A stretch of DNA of 6,784 nucleotides from JBCDBH01 sp039184055 (GCA_039184055.1 JBCDBH010000320.1:1-6784), one strand, 5' to 3'. Positions 1-5,892 are shown, counted from the first letter of the stretch. The notes: generated by a model from the letters alone, not told the origin. A program made the numbers and translations.

Positions 1-1
1 C

Positions 2-292
2 AGCGCCTCGGGAAGCAGGAGCGGCGACGCGCTCGAAGCCGGGATGCTCCAACACGTCTTCGCAACCGTACCCACCGTGCTCACCCCGCACGCCGTCACC
101 GGTGCCCACGCCGGCAACCAGCTCGCCGCCGCCGTGCTCACCGCCGCCGGACACATCGATGGCCCTCGGCCGAGCGACCCGAACATCATCCTGACGTCGG
201 CCTCACCCACCGAGAGGAATCCGTCCACCGTGCTCGCCACCGCTCTCGCCGCTGGAGGCGCCGCGTCGTGGCTCGCCTTGGCGCAACCCTGA
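2..292 (+). CDS. Beta-ketoacyl-ACP synthase-like protein, C-terminal fragment (possible chain-length-factor-like subunit)
   Basis: The reading frame is open from the left edge to the TGA at 290-292, so only the last 96 residues are present. The order of landmarks matches the C-terminal half of thiolase-fold condensing enzymes: an ASGSRSGDALE segment in place of the NAHGT-x-x-x-D-x-x-E loop, then TPHAVTGAHAG in place of K-S-x-T-G-H-x-x-G, then a terminal ALAAGGAASWLAL strand-turn in place of the FGFGGTNASLVL end. The family joins malonyl-ACP to a growing acyl chain in the cytosol during fatty acid or polyketide synthesis. Here the first catalytic His is Ser, the Lys is His, the second His position is Ala (a His follows one residue later), and the terminal GGTN is GGAA. 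That pattern is expected of a non-catalytic partner such as a chain length factor, but the Cys region is outside the window. It converges on the hydrolase gene. The family call is good; the subunit role is inferred. Confidence 0.72.
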   Translation, partial: SASGSRSGDALEAGMLQHVFATVPTVLTPHAVTGAHAGNQLAAAVLTAAGHIDGPRPSDPNIILTSASPTERNPSTVLATALAAGGAASWLALAQP

Positions 293-316
293 TTCGGGAA
301 TCTCAACGACGCCCAC

Positions 317-1192
317 TTAGAGAAAGCGATCGAAGTAGGACAGGATTGGCTCCGGGGCTCGACCGAGCTCTTCATACGAGGCGGCGCGACTCGCTTCCAG
401 GTCGAGCCAGAGCAGATCCTTCTCGACCGTCAATCCGTCGTAATACGACTGGACAAACTCCAGATCCGTCCATGGATCGTTCTTGTTCTGTACCACCAGG
501 GTCGGTACCGAGATGTGCTTGGCATCGGGAAGAAAGGTCGTCGTATTCAGGTCGATTCCGGTCCGTTCGAGCGACTTCTTCCGCCCCATCGCGTCGAGAA
601 AACTAGGCAGGCCGAAAGCCTTGACGAAGTTCTTATAGTGCAGCGGTTGGAAGGCGACCATGGCCTTGATGTTGTCGCGTCCCCGTAGCCCGTCGTCCTG
701 GCCATAGGCGTACGTTGTGGCGGCGGCGCCCATGCAGATACTGAGCAGTCCGATCGCCGCCTGTCCGTACACCGGATGGTTTTCCACGTAGTCGACCGCG
801 GCGACGACGTCTTTGCTCTCTTCAGGGCCCCAGGTCACCCACGGGATCGTTCCGAGATCGCTGGCGCCATGGTTGCGGAGGTCGTACATCAAGACGGTGT
901 AGCCACGTCTGTTCAGATAGCGAGCCTGGCGTAGGAATGGGATGTCTTCGGGCCACAATTTGATCGGGCCCTTGCCGGTCGGCGTATATCCCGAGCGGCT
1001 ACACTGCACCCCGAAGTGGCTTTGCACGATCACCTTGTCGCGCTCACCGGGAATCAACCAGCCGCGTAGGGTGATGCCGTCGCGAGTCGGGATCTCGACC
1101 TCTTCGAATGGCAAATCAAAATCCGTTGGGCTACCGAATACCGGGGCGTTGCCCGGTTTGATCATCATGTCGGACACCATCTTGGCGAACAT
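317..1192 (-). CDS. Alpha/beta hydrolase-fold protein with Cys in the nucleophile elbow
   Basis: This is a 291-residue cytosolic protein with no signal peptide. The start at 1192 is supported by an AAGGAG site seven bases upstream. Visible fold landmarks are an early strand pair with TRDGITLRGWLIPG (36-49), strand KVIVQSHF (53-60), the YTVLMYDLRNHGASD segment (98-112) typical of alpha/beta hydrolases, the nucleophile elbow SICMG (151-155), and a late PTLVVQNKNDPWTD strand with a likely acid Asp239. The elbow reads S-x-C-x-G, so the expected nucleophile is Cys153, as in dienelactone-hydrolase-type enzymes. The C-terminal LDLEASRAASYEELG stretch, where the catalytic His normally sits, has no His. 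The enzyme may therefore use a different base, be inactive, or belong to a known His-less subfamily. It is the second gene of an operon: the SDR stop codon lies 24 bp upstream. The substrate cannot be read from the sequence; an ester, thioester or lactone is the generic expectation. Confidence 0.85.
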   Translation of the reverse strand: MFAKMVSDMMIKPGNAPVFGSPTDFDLPFEEVEIPTRDGITLRGWLIPGERDKVIVQSHFGVQCSRSGYTPTGKGPIKLWPEDIPFLRQARYLNRRGYTVLMYDLRNHGASDLGTIPWVTWGPEESKDVVAAVDYVENHPVYGQAAIGLLSICMGAAATTYAYGQDDGLRGRDNIKAMVAFQPLHYKNFVKAFGLPSFLDAMGRKKSLERTGIDLNTTTFLPDAKHISVPTLVVQNKNDPWTDLEFVQSYYDGLTVEKDLLWLDLEASRAASYEELGRAPEPILSYFDRFL

Positions 1193-1198
1193 CTCGTA

Positions 1199-1205
1199 GC
1201 TCCTT
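1199..1205 (-). promoter_or_regulatory. Ribosome binding site of the hydrolase gene
   Basis: Read on the minus strand, GGAAGGAG precedes the ATG at 1192 by seven bases. It lies in the 24-bp gap after the SDR stop codon, so the hydrolase has its own strong translation start within the shared transcript. Confidence 0.75.
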
Positions 1206-1216
1206 CCGTTCAGCCG

Positions 1217-2059
1217 TTACTCGGTGGGGATCAACATCGCCGCCAGCTGTTCGAGGAAGGGCTGGCGTGGCGGGGCACCCATCATGCCGATCAGCATCGC
1301 CGAGTCGGCGCCAACCGGGTTGTGGATCGGCGTGTCGTCGGTGATACAGGCGAAGATTTGGTCGGCAACTTCCTGAGGGTCGGCGATGCTGTCGCCTTGC
1401 GCGGCCATCTGGGTACCGATGGTTTGAATATGTGTGTAGAGCTTCTGGCCGTACGTCCCGAGCTCGTTATCTCCGGCCTGCACGGCGTCGTCGGTATTGG
1501 CGCCGAAACGCGTCGTCGGGTAGGCGCCGGGAAGCACGCTCTTGATCGCGACACCGAACGGACGGTATTCGAGCGCCATGGCCTCGGTGAGACCTTCGAC
1601 GGCGAATTTCGTCGAGGTATAGATCGAGCTGTTGGGCAGGCCGAGCATGCCCGCCATCGACGTGACGTTGACCACCGTGCCCGATCGCTTCGCTCGCAGG
1701 ATCGGCAAGGTCGCGCGCATCACATTCATCACCCCGAAGACATTGGTCTCGTACATCGCGCGGATTGCCTCGTCGGACATCTGTTCGAAGAGCGCGTGGC
1801 CGCCGTAGCCGGCGTTGTTGACGACCGCGTCCAGATCGCCGAAGCGAGCCACGCCATCGCCTACCGCCTGGTCGATGCTCGTCGGAACGGTGACGTCGAG
1901 CGCGGTGACGAACACGTCGTCGAGCGCGGTGAGCTCGGTCTCCTCGTGTGGTGATCGCATCGTCGCGATCACATTCCAACCCTTGGTGTGAAACGTCTTG
2001 GCCGTCAGCTTGCCGAAGCCGCTCGAGCAGCCGGTGATCAGGACAGTCTTCTTGGTCAT
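1217..2059 (-). CDS. Short-chain dehydrogenase/reductase (classical SDR, probably NADP(H)-dependent)
   Basis: This is a 280-residue Rossmann-fold oxidoreductase that interconverts an alcohol and a ketone or aldehyde in the cytosol. The cofactor loop TGCSSGFG (9-16), the adenine-pocket LDV (54-56), NNAG (81-84), Asn106, Ser134 and Tyr147-x-x-x-Lys151 give an intact catalytic tetrad with the usual 13-residue Ser-Tyr spacing. A basic residue just after the second strand (IATMRSP, Arg35) favours NADP(H) over NAD(H); that preference is inferred. I chose the ATG at 2059 because a GGAG site sits eight bases upstream and the protein then begins MTKKTVLITG, the normal SDR N-terminus. An upstream in-frame ATG at 2143 would add 28 unlike residues and run through the leader. 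It is the first gene of the operon with the hydrolase and is preceded by a sigma-54-type promoter. The tail after residue 185 is divergent enough that no substrate can be named. Confidence 0.92.
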   Translation of the reverse strand: MTKKTVLITGCSSGFGKLTAKTFHTKGWNVIATMRSPHEETELTALDDVFVTALDVTVPTSIDQAVGDGVARFGDLDAVVNNAGYGGHALFEQMSDEAIRAMYETNVFGVMNVMRATLPILRAKRSGTVVNVTSMAGMLGLPNSSIYTSTKFAVEGLTEAMALEYRPFGVAIKSVLPGAYPTTRFGANTDDAVQAGDNELGTYGQKLYTHIQTIGTQMAAQGDSIADPQEVADQIFACITDDTPIHNPVGADSAMLIGMMGAPPRQPFLEQLAAMLIPTE

Positions 2060-2137
2060 GTTTCGAGCTCCGTTGTGGATGAGGGGGTTGTGAAGGGGGC
2101 GATTGCCGAGGCTGCGGGTACCCAGATCGCATGGTCG

Positions 2138-2155
2138 AAGCACGACCGATGCCAG
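2138..2155 (-). promoter_or_regulatory. Sigma-54 (-24/-12) promoter of the SDR-hydrolase operon
   Basis: On the minus strand the sequence reads CTGGCATCGGTCGTGCTT, against the consensus YTGGCACG-N4-TTGCW. The invariant GG (2153-2152) and GC (2141-2140) are separated by exactly 10 bases, and the TGGCA and TGCT cores are intact. Scanning the divergent region by eye for GG-N10-GC on the minus strand gave only this site. The implied start of transcription is near 2128, which leaves a leader of about 69 bases before the SDR ATG. The divergent neighbour encodes a sigma-54 activator, which makes the assignment much more likely than sequence match alone. Confidence 0.72.
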
Positions 2156-2224
2156 GTCGCGTGGCTCGCCAATACGGGGACTTCGGAGGTTCGATCCCGG
2201 GGAGAGTCAGTATGCTGTGGAAAG

Positions 2225-2275
2225 CGACGCGGTATATTGCGTCGGAGTCAACATGTTGCGTCGGGTCGTCGCGAC
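2225..2275. promoter_or_regulatory. Candidate upstream activator sequence (repeat cluster)
   Basis: Several small symmetries are packed together here. CGACGC and GCGTCG form inverted arms at 2225-2230 and 2239-2244 around eight bases. TTGCGTCGG is directly repeated at 2237-2245 and 2256-2264, a 19-bp period close to two helical turns. CAACATGTTG at 2249-2258 and GTCGCGAC at 2268-2275 are perfect palindromes. The cluster lies about 97-147 bp upstream of the inferred sigma-54 transcription start, the usual place for enhancer-binding-protein sites. It also lies just before the activator gene, so autoregulation is possible. Which of the symmetries is the real operator cannot be decided from one copy. 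Confidence 0.45.
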
Positions 2276-2279
2276 AACT

Positions 2280-2285
2280 GGAGGG
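2280..2285 (+). promoter_or_regulatory. Ribosome binding site that decides the activator start
   Basis: GGAGGG lies six bases before the ATG at 2292. A weaker competitor exists: GGAG at 2244-2247 lies five bases before an in-frame ATG at 2253, which would add 13 residues. The site at 2280 is the longer match and gives the more usual N-terminus. Confidence 0.65.
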
Positions 2286-2291
2286 AACACG

Positions 2292-3839
2292 ATGGCTACC
2301 CGCACCACGAACGTGCACTCCGACTTCTTCCGTGAGATGACCTTGAGGATCTGTGGCGATCTGGATATCGACAACGCTCTCGAGCACGCCTTCGACTATC
2401 TGATCCGACACATCCCTGCTGATGCCATCGGGCTCGGTCATTGGAGCCGCGATCAAACGCGTATCCGGATCCTCTCGGCCACGAAGCGCACATCGTCGCC
2501 TTATCTCTGGGGTGACGTGAAAAACGAGATCGTGCTGCCACCGGGTCTGATGGCGTCGATTCAAGCCGCCGAGTGGCCGGCGTTCACGGTCGTCAACCGC
2601 GCTGACGATCCGTCGGCTGCTTTGTTGGTCGAAGCCTTCCCGGGTCTCGTGAGCCATTCGGCGGTGTTTCTACGTCTCGACGTCCAGGGCGAGGAGATTG
2701 GGGCCCTGCTGCTTTCGGCCGAGGGCGTCGACCGTTTCACCTCTGAGCATGCCCACTTTCTACAGTCGATTCGCGAGCCCTTCGCCATCGCGATGAGCAA
2801 CGCGCGGCGACATCGCGAATTGCAAGCCGTGAGCGATCGACTGGCCGACGACAACCGAGCGTTGACCGCCGATCTGGAGCGTTCGCTCGGCTTCGAGGTC
2901 GTCGGTGCGGATTTTGGCCTGCGAGAAGTGATGACGATGGTCCGGCAGGTGGCGCCGGCGACCAGCCCTGTCCTCCTCCTCGGGGAAACTGGAACCGGCA
3001 AAGAAGTCATCGCCAACGCCATTCACCGCGCATCGACACGAAGCGCGGGGCCCTTGGTTGCGATGCCGTGTGGTGCCATCCCCGAGGCGCTCCTCGACAG
3101 CGAGCTCTTTGGTCACGAACGTGGTGCGTTCACCGGTGCTCATGAACGCAAACGTGGTCGCTTCGAGCGCGCCGATGGCGGCACTCTCTTTCTCGACGAG
3201 ATCGGCGAGCTGAGCCTCGAGGCGCAGGTGCGTCTGCTGCGCGTGCTTCAAGAACGTCGCTTCGAGCGACTCGGTGGCGGCCGCACCCTCGAGGTCGATG
3301 TGCGCATCATCGCCGCCACGCATCGTGATCTCGAAGCGATGGTGCGTGACGGCCGATTCCGTGAAGATCTTTGGTACCGGCTCGCGGTCCTGCCGATTCG
3401 CATTCCGCCGCTTCGCCTCCGACGTCGAGACATCCCGGCTCTCGTACGTCACTTCATCGAGCGCAAAAGCCGAGAGTTGAGTTTGCGGGTTGCGCCACGC
3501 GTGACCGACACCGAACTCGAGCGTCTACAGGCCTACGATTGGCCGGGCAACGTTCGCGAGCTGCAAAACGTCATCGAGCGGGCGCTCATCCTGTCGCGAG
3601 GCGATGTCTTGACCTTTCCCGATCTCCACGCGCCCAGCACGAGCACCTCGCCGCCGAATCCGATCGGGTCATCGTCAGGAACCGTGATGACCATGGATCA
3701 AGCGATCGCCGCACATATCCGTTCGGTCCTGCATGCCACCAAGGGCCAGATCGCCGGTCGCGGCGGTGCCGCCGAGCTCTTGGACATGAACCCGAGCACC
3801 CTACGTTTCCGCATCGACAAGCTCGGCATCGAACGCTGA
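2292..3839 (+). CDS. Sigma-54-dependent transcriptional activator (GAF, AAA+, Fis-type HTH)
   Basis: This is a 515-residue enhancer-binding protein. Residues about 10-170 form a GAF-like sensor, followed by a helical, partly charged linker (170-200). The AAA+ domain carries Walker A GETGTGKE (231-238), the sigma-54-contacting GAFTGA loop (278-283), Walker B GGTLFLDEI (296-304), the AATHRDL sensor I (341-347), FREDLWYRL with its arginine-finger region (356-364) and WPGNVREL sensor II (417-424). A Ser/Thr/Pro-rich linker (448-464) leads to a Fis-type helix-turn-helix (about 485-513: GRGGAAELLDMNPSTLRFR). There is no receiver domain, so control is by a signal on the GAF domain rather than by phosphorylation; architecture and HTH resemble FhlA/NorR-type activators. 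Every ATPase motif is intact, so it should be active. It is divergent from the SDR-hydrolase operon, whose -24/-12 promoter is its most likely target. The inducer is unknown. Confidence 0.95.
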   Translation: MATRTTNVHSDFFREMTLRICGDLDIDNALEHAFDYLIRHIPADAIGLGHWSRDQTRIRILSATKRTSSPYLWGDVKNEIVLPPGLMASIQAAEWPAFTVVNRADDPSAALLVEAFPGLVSHSAVFLRLDVQGEEIGALLLSAEGVDRFTSEHAHFLQSIREPFAIAMSNARRHRELQAVSDRLADDNRALTADLERSLGFEVVGADFGLREVMTMVRQVAPATSPVLLLGETGTGKEVIANAIHRASTRSAGPLVAMPCGAIPEALLDSELFGHERGAFTGAHERKRGRFERADGGTLFLDEIGELSLEAQVRLLRVLQERRFERLGGGRTLEVDVRIIAATHRDLEAMVRDGRFREDLWYRLAVLPIRIPPLRLRRRDIPALVRHFIERKSRELSLRVAPRVTDTELERLQAYDWPGNVRELQNVIERALILSRGDVLTFPDLHAPSTSTSPPNPIGSSSGTVMTMDQAIAAHIRSVLHATKGQIAGRGGAAELLDMNPSTLRFRIDKLGIER

Positions 3840-3913
3840 TCGCGATTTCTTCGGGTCCGTCTACATCTCGAGCTCGACGATGAGGACTCGACATTGTCGT
3901 GACCGATCGCAAT

Positions 3914-3939
3914 AAGCCGCGAAGCGCCAGCGGGCTTTT
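3914..3939 (+). terminator. Probable rho-independent terminator after the activator gene
   Basis: AAGCCGC (3914-3920) pairs with GCGGGCTT (3930-3937) with one bulged base around a nine-base loop. The right arm runs into TTTTA. It lies 75 bp after the activator stop codon. The T-run is short, so efficiency is uncertain. Confidence 0.5.
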
Positions 3940-3988
3940 AGGACATCCATGACCCCTACGCCACGGTGATGTCGCGTTGTAGAGCGAT

Positions 3989-4006
3989 ACCGCAATGAGC
4001 GGTTTT
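3989..4006 (+). terminator. Small second hairpin with T-run
   Basis: ACCGC (3989-3993) and GCGGT (3999-4003) form a five-base stem with a five-base loop, followed by TTTCT. It could back up the hairpin at 3914. Alternatively, it may lie in the leader of the next gene, whose ribosome binding site starts 15 bp later. The stem is short and the call is weak. Confidence 0.28.
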
Positions 4007-4020
4007 CTCGTCGTTCTACA

Positions 4021-4027
4021 AAGGGGG
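4021..4027 (+). promoter_or_regulatory. Ribosome binding site of the FG-GAP gene
   Basis: AAGGGGG lies five bases before the ATG at 4033. It supports a start that yields a complete signal peptide. Confidence 0.55.
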
Positions 4028-4032
4028 TTTGG

Positions 4033-5454
4033 ATGTTTGCAGAGACAAGATTCGTGGTTCTGTTGGTGGTGGCGATTGGACTGGCTGGGGTGCCCGCGTT
4101 GGCAGAGTCTGATCAGGGTGGGGTGGAGAACCCGAGGGTCTCTGCCGAGCTGGAGCGTCGCGTGTTGATCGAAGTCGATACGACCGGAGCTGTCTGGCCG
4201 GTGGTCGTCGAGACGCTGTCCGACGATGCCAAGCTCCTGGCGTCGGACGGTGCGGAAGATGACGGCTTCGGCCGCGTGGTGGCGATCTCGGGCGACACGA
4301 TCGTGGTTGGTTCGGGTGAGGATGACGATAACGGCGACAACACCGGTTCGGCCTACGTTTTTGAAAAGCCACCCGGTGGCTGGACAGGCTCGCTCACCGA
4401 GACCGCCAAGCTGCTGACGTCGCAGCCCGCCACTCGTTTTGGTGAGATCACCCTCGACATATCGGGCGATACCATCGTCGTCGGTGCGTGGGCGACGGCC
4501 TATGTTTTTGAAAAGCCACCCGGTGGCTGGACCGGGATTCTGACCGAGGACGCGATCCTCACGGCGTCGGACGCGCCGACCGAAGACAGTTTCGGTCGCT
4601 ATTCGCTCGCCATCGATGGCGACACGATCGTGGTCGGGCGACGGGAAGCATTCGACAACGGTGTAAACAGCGGCAAGGCCTACGTCTTCGAGAAGCCACC
4701 CGGTGGCTGGACCGGCAACCTCACCGAGGATGCTGTGCTCATCCCGTCCGACGGCGCGATGGGTGACACGTTCGGTAGCGTCGCCATCGATGGCGACACG
4801 ATCGTCGTCGGTGCGTCACTCGCCGATCCCCAAGGTGAAAACAGCGGCGCTGCCTACGTCTTCGAGAGGCCACCCGGCGGTTGGGTCGGCACGATCCTCG
4901 AGACGGCCAAGCTCTTGCCCACCACCGGCGCGGCCAACGATCGATTCGGTTTCGCACCGGTGATCCGCGATCAGGAAGTCGTCATCGGTGCATTCGACGC
5001 CGAGGGGGCCGGTGCGGCCTATGTTTTCCGCGAGCCGGTCGGCGGCTGGATCGGGACGGTTACGGAAAGCGCCAAACTCTTGCCGTCCGATGGCGTGGCG
5101 GGAGACCAATTCGGTCAATCGGTGGCATTCTCGGGCGAGAGGATCGTCATCGGAGCGCCGCAAGACGACGATCTCGGCATCAACTCGGGTGCCGCCTTTC
5201 TCTTCACCCGGCCGATCGGCGGGTGGACAGGAACGCTCAACGAAACAGAAAAGCTCAGGCCGACCGACAATGCCGCCTTCGACTTTTTCGCCGAGAGGAT
5301 CGGCATCGAGTCAGGCGTGGTCGTCATCGGAGCCCAAAACGACGACGACAACGGCGACAACAGTGGATCGGCCTACGTCTTCGCCGTCGGTGTCATCTTC
5401 TCCGACGGTTTCGAGTCAGGCGACTTCGGGGCATGGTCGTCCGTCGTGCCCTAG
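4033..5454 (+). CDS. Secreted seven-repeat FG-GAP beta-propeller protein
   Basis: The 473-residue product starts with a Sec-type signal peptide: Arg6, a hydrophobic core at 7-22, and likely cleavage after ALA at 22-24. After a 40-residue linker come seven tandem repeats starting near 66, 125, 174, 234, 292, 347 and 406. Each has the form AKLL..SDG..xDxFG, then a GDTIVVG strand, an acidic Asp/Asn/Gly loop, AYVF, and PPGGWTG. Such repeats (FG-GAP/integrin-alpha-like) fold as blades, so seven of them suggest a closed seven-bladed propeller, and the acidic loops (for example DDDNGDN at 97-103 and 437-443) may bind calcium. Repeat 2 lacks the acidic loop. The C-terminus, IFSDGFESGDFGAWS (455-469), resembles a short tail I recall from secreted proteins of several Gram-negative lineages. 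The role is probably extracellular or envelope binding; no catalytic motif is visible. The next gene converges on it. Confidence 0.88.
   Translation: MFAETRFVVLLVVAIGLAGVPALAESDQGGVENPRVSAELERRVLIEVDTTGAVWPVVVETLSDDAKLLASDGAEDDGFGRVVAISGDTIVVGSGEDDDNGDNTGSAYVFEKPPGGWTGSLTETAKLLTSQPATRFGEITLDISGDTIVVGAWATAYVFEKPPGGWTGILTEDAILTASDAPTEDSFGRYSLAIDGDTIVVGRREAFDNGVNSGKAYVFEKPPGGWTGNLTEDAVLIPSDGAMGDTFGSVAIDGDTIVVGASLADPQGENSGAAYVFERPPGGWVGTILETAKLLPTTGAANDRFGFAPVIRDQEVVIGAFDAEGAGAAYVFREPVGGWIGTVTESAKLLPSDGVAGDQFGQSVAFSGERIVIGAPQDDDLGINSGAAFLFTRPIGGWTGTLNETEKLRPTDNAAFDFFAERIGIESGVVVIGAQNDDDNGDNSGSAYVFAVGVIFSDGFESGDFGAWSSVVP
4363..4884 (+). repeat. Repeated 21-bp coding motif for the EKPPGGW turn
   Basis: The DNA encoding EKPPGGW is identical over 21 bases in repeats 1 and 2 (4363-4383 and 4510-4530). 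It differs by one base in repeat 3 (4690-4710) and by more in repeat 4 (4864-4884). The later repeats have diverged to EPVGGW and RPIGGW. Near-identity at the DNA level in the first three copies suggests recent duplication or gene conversion within the propeller gene. Confidence 0.7.
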
Positions 5455-5460
5455 GGGAGC

Positions 5461-5506
5461 AAAAAACAAGCCCGATGCAAGCAGGCCCGATGCACTGCAT
5501 CGGGCC
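5461..5506 (-). terminator. Rho-independent terminator of the cysteine-rich gene, with a duplicated arm
   Basis: GGCCCGATGCA (5484-5494) and TGCATCGGGCC (5496-5506) make a perfect 11-base inverted repeat around one base. A second copy of GCCCGATGCA lies at 5470-5479. On the minus strand this second copy is followed directly by TTGTTTTTT (5469-5461), so the stem between 5496-5506 and 5470-5479 looks like a classic terminator for the minus-strand gene, which ends at 5524. It starts 8 bp after the FG-GAP stop codon. No T-run follows on the plus strand, so termination in that direction is doubtful. Confidence 0.7.
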
Positions 5507-5523
5507 CGCATCCGCAACGTGTC

Positions 5524-5892
5524 TCAGAACGGAGATTCGACGCAAGCGCAGGTGCTGTTGCCGAGGCAATTGCCCTGGCGGACACAAAGACCCGGGTTGC
5601 CATTCGTTTGGGTGCACGCTGTGTAGAGGTACTCACCGCTACAGCTGCTCTGGCTGCACAGGGGGCTACAGAAAAAGAACTCCTCGCGCCCCGACATGAA
5701 CTCGGCGAACTCGGCAACGGTGAGCTTGGGCGACGACGTGTCGATGACAGCCTGGCAGGTTTCAGGCTGCAGCGTGAAGCTCTGTTCGAGCGAGGTCAGC
5801 TCCTCGATCGACAGTGTTTCCGTGTTGTCAGCGATGGCGATGGAAGCAACGAGCAAAAGCGCGAAGGCAAGGAGAACGGTCTGTAGCTTCAT
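5524..5892 (-). CDS. Small secreted cysteine-rich protein of unknown function
   Basis: I do not recognise this 122-residue protein. It has a clear Sec signal peptide: Lys2, hydrophobic core 5-18, and likely cleavage after AIA at 19-21. The mature part begins with an acidic stretch (DNTETLSIEELTSLEQ), includes a predicted helix near VAEFAEFMSGREE (59-71), and ends in a Cys-dense domain. Cysteines are at 46, 75, 79, 84, 93, 103, 109, 115 and 117: nine, an odd number, so at least one is unpaired or joins another molecule. The start at 5892 is preferred because GAGG lies seven bases upstream and gives a proper signal peptide; an upstream in-frame ATG at 5955 would add 21 unlike residues. The Cys domain suggests a disulfide-stabilised periplasmic or extracellular protein. 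A modified-peptide precursor is possible but no maturation enzyme is visible nearby. Confidence 0.72.
   Translation of the reverse strand: MKLQTVLLAFALLLVASIAIADNTETLSIEELTSLEQSFTLQPETCQAVIDTSSPKLTVAEFAEFMSGREEFFFCSPLCSQSSCSGEYLYTACTQTNGNPGLCVRQGNCLGNSTCACVESPF

Noticed and set aside
291..302. GATTC-GG-GAATC dyad between the condensing-enzyme fragment and the hydrolase as a terminator
   Set aside because: The stem is five bases with a two-base centre and no T-run on either strand.
1322..1954. A 210-codon plus-strand open frame opposite the SDR gene
   Set aside because: It lies wholly antisense to a gene with an intact SDR catalytic tetrad, is Arg/His/Val-rich and has no domain signature. 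It is a by-product of high GC content.
2117..2130. Plus-strand GG-N10-GC that might be a sigma-54 promoter for the activator gene
   Set aside because: Only the two dinucleotides match. The TGGCA and TTGC cores are not present.
2060..2143. N-terminal extension of the SDR to an ATG at 2143
   Set aside because: The protein starting at 2059 begins with the standard SDR first strand and has a GGAG site. The extension would start upstream of the inferred transcription start.
2103..2291. N-terminal extension of the sigma-54 activator to an ATG at 2103
   Set aside because: The added residues are unlike the family and would run through the predicted sigma-54 promoter. The ATG at 2292 has a GGAGGG site.
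1467..2657. A 396-codon minus-strand open frame spanning the SDR start, the divergent region and the activator start
   Set aside because: It crosses two well-supported genes in other frames, is strongly Arg-rich and has no recognisable domain.
4366..4380. AGCCACC/GGTGGCT palindrome inside the FG-GAP gene, recurring in several repeats
   Set aside because: Pro codons (CCN) followed by Gly codons (GGN) are self-complementary by nature, so the dyad follows from the PPGG protein motif.
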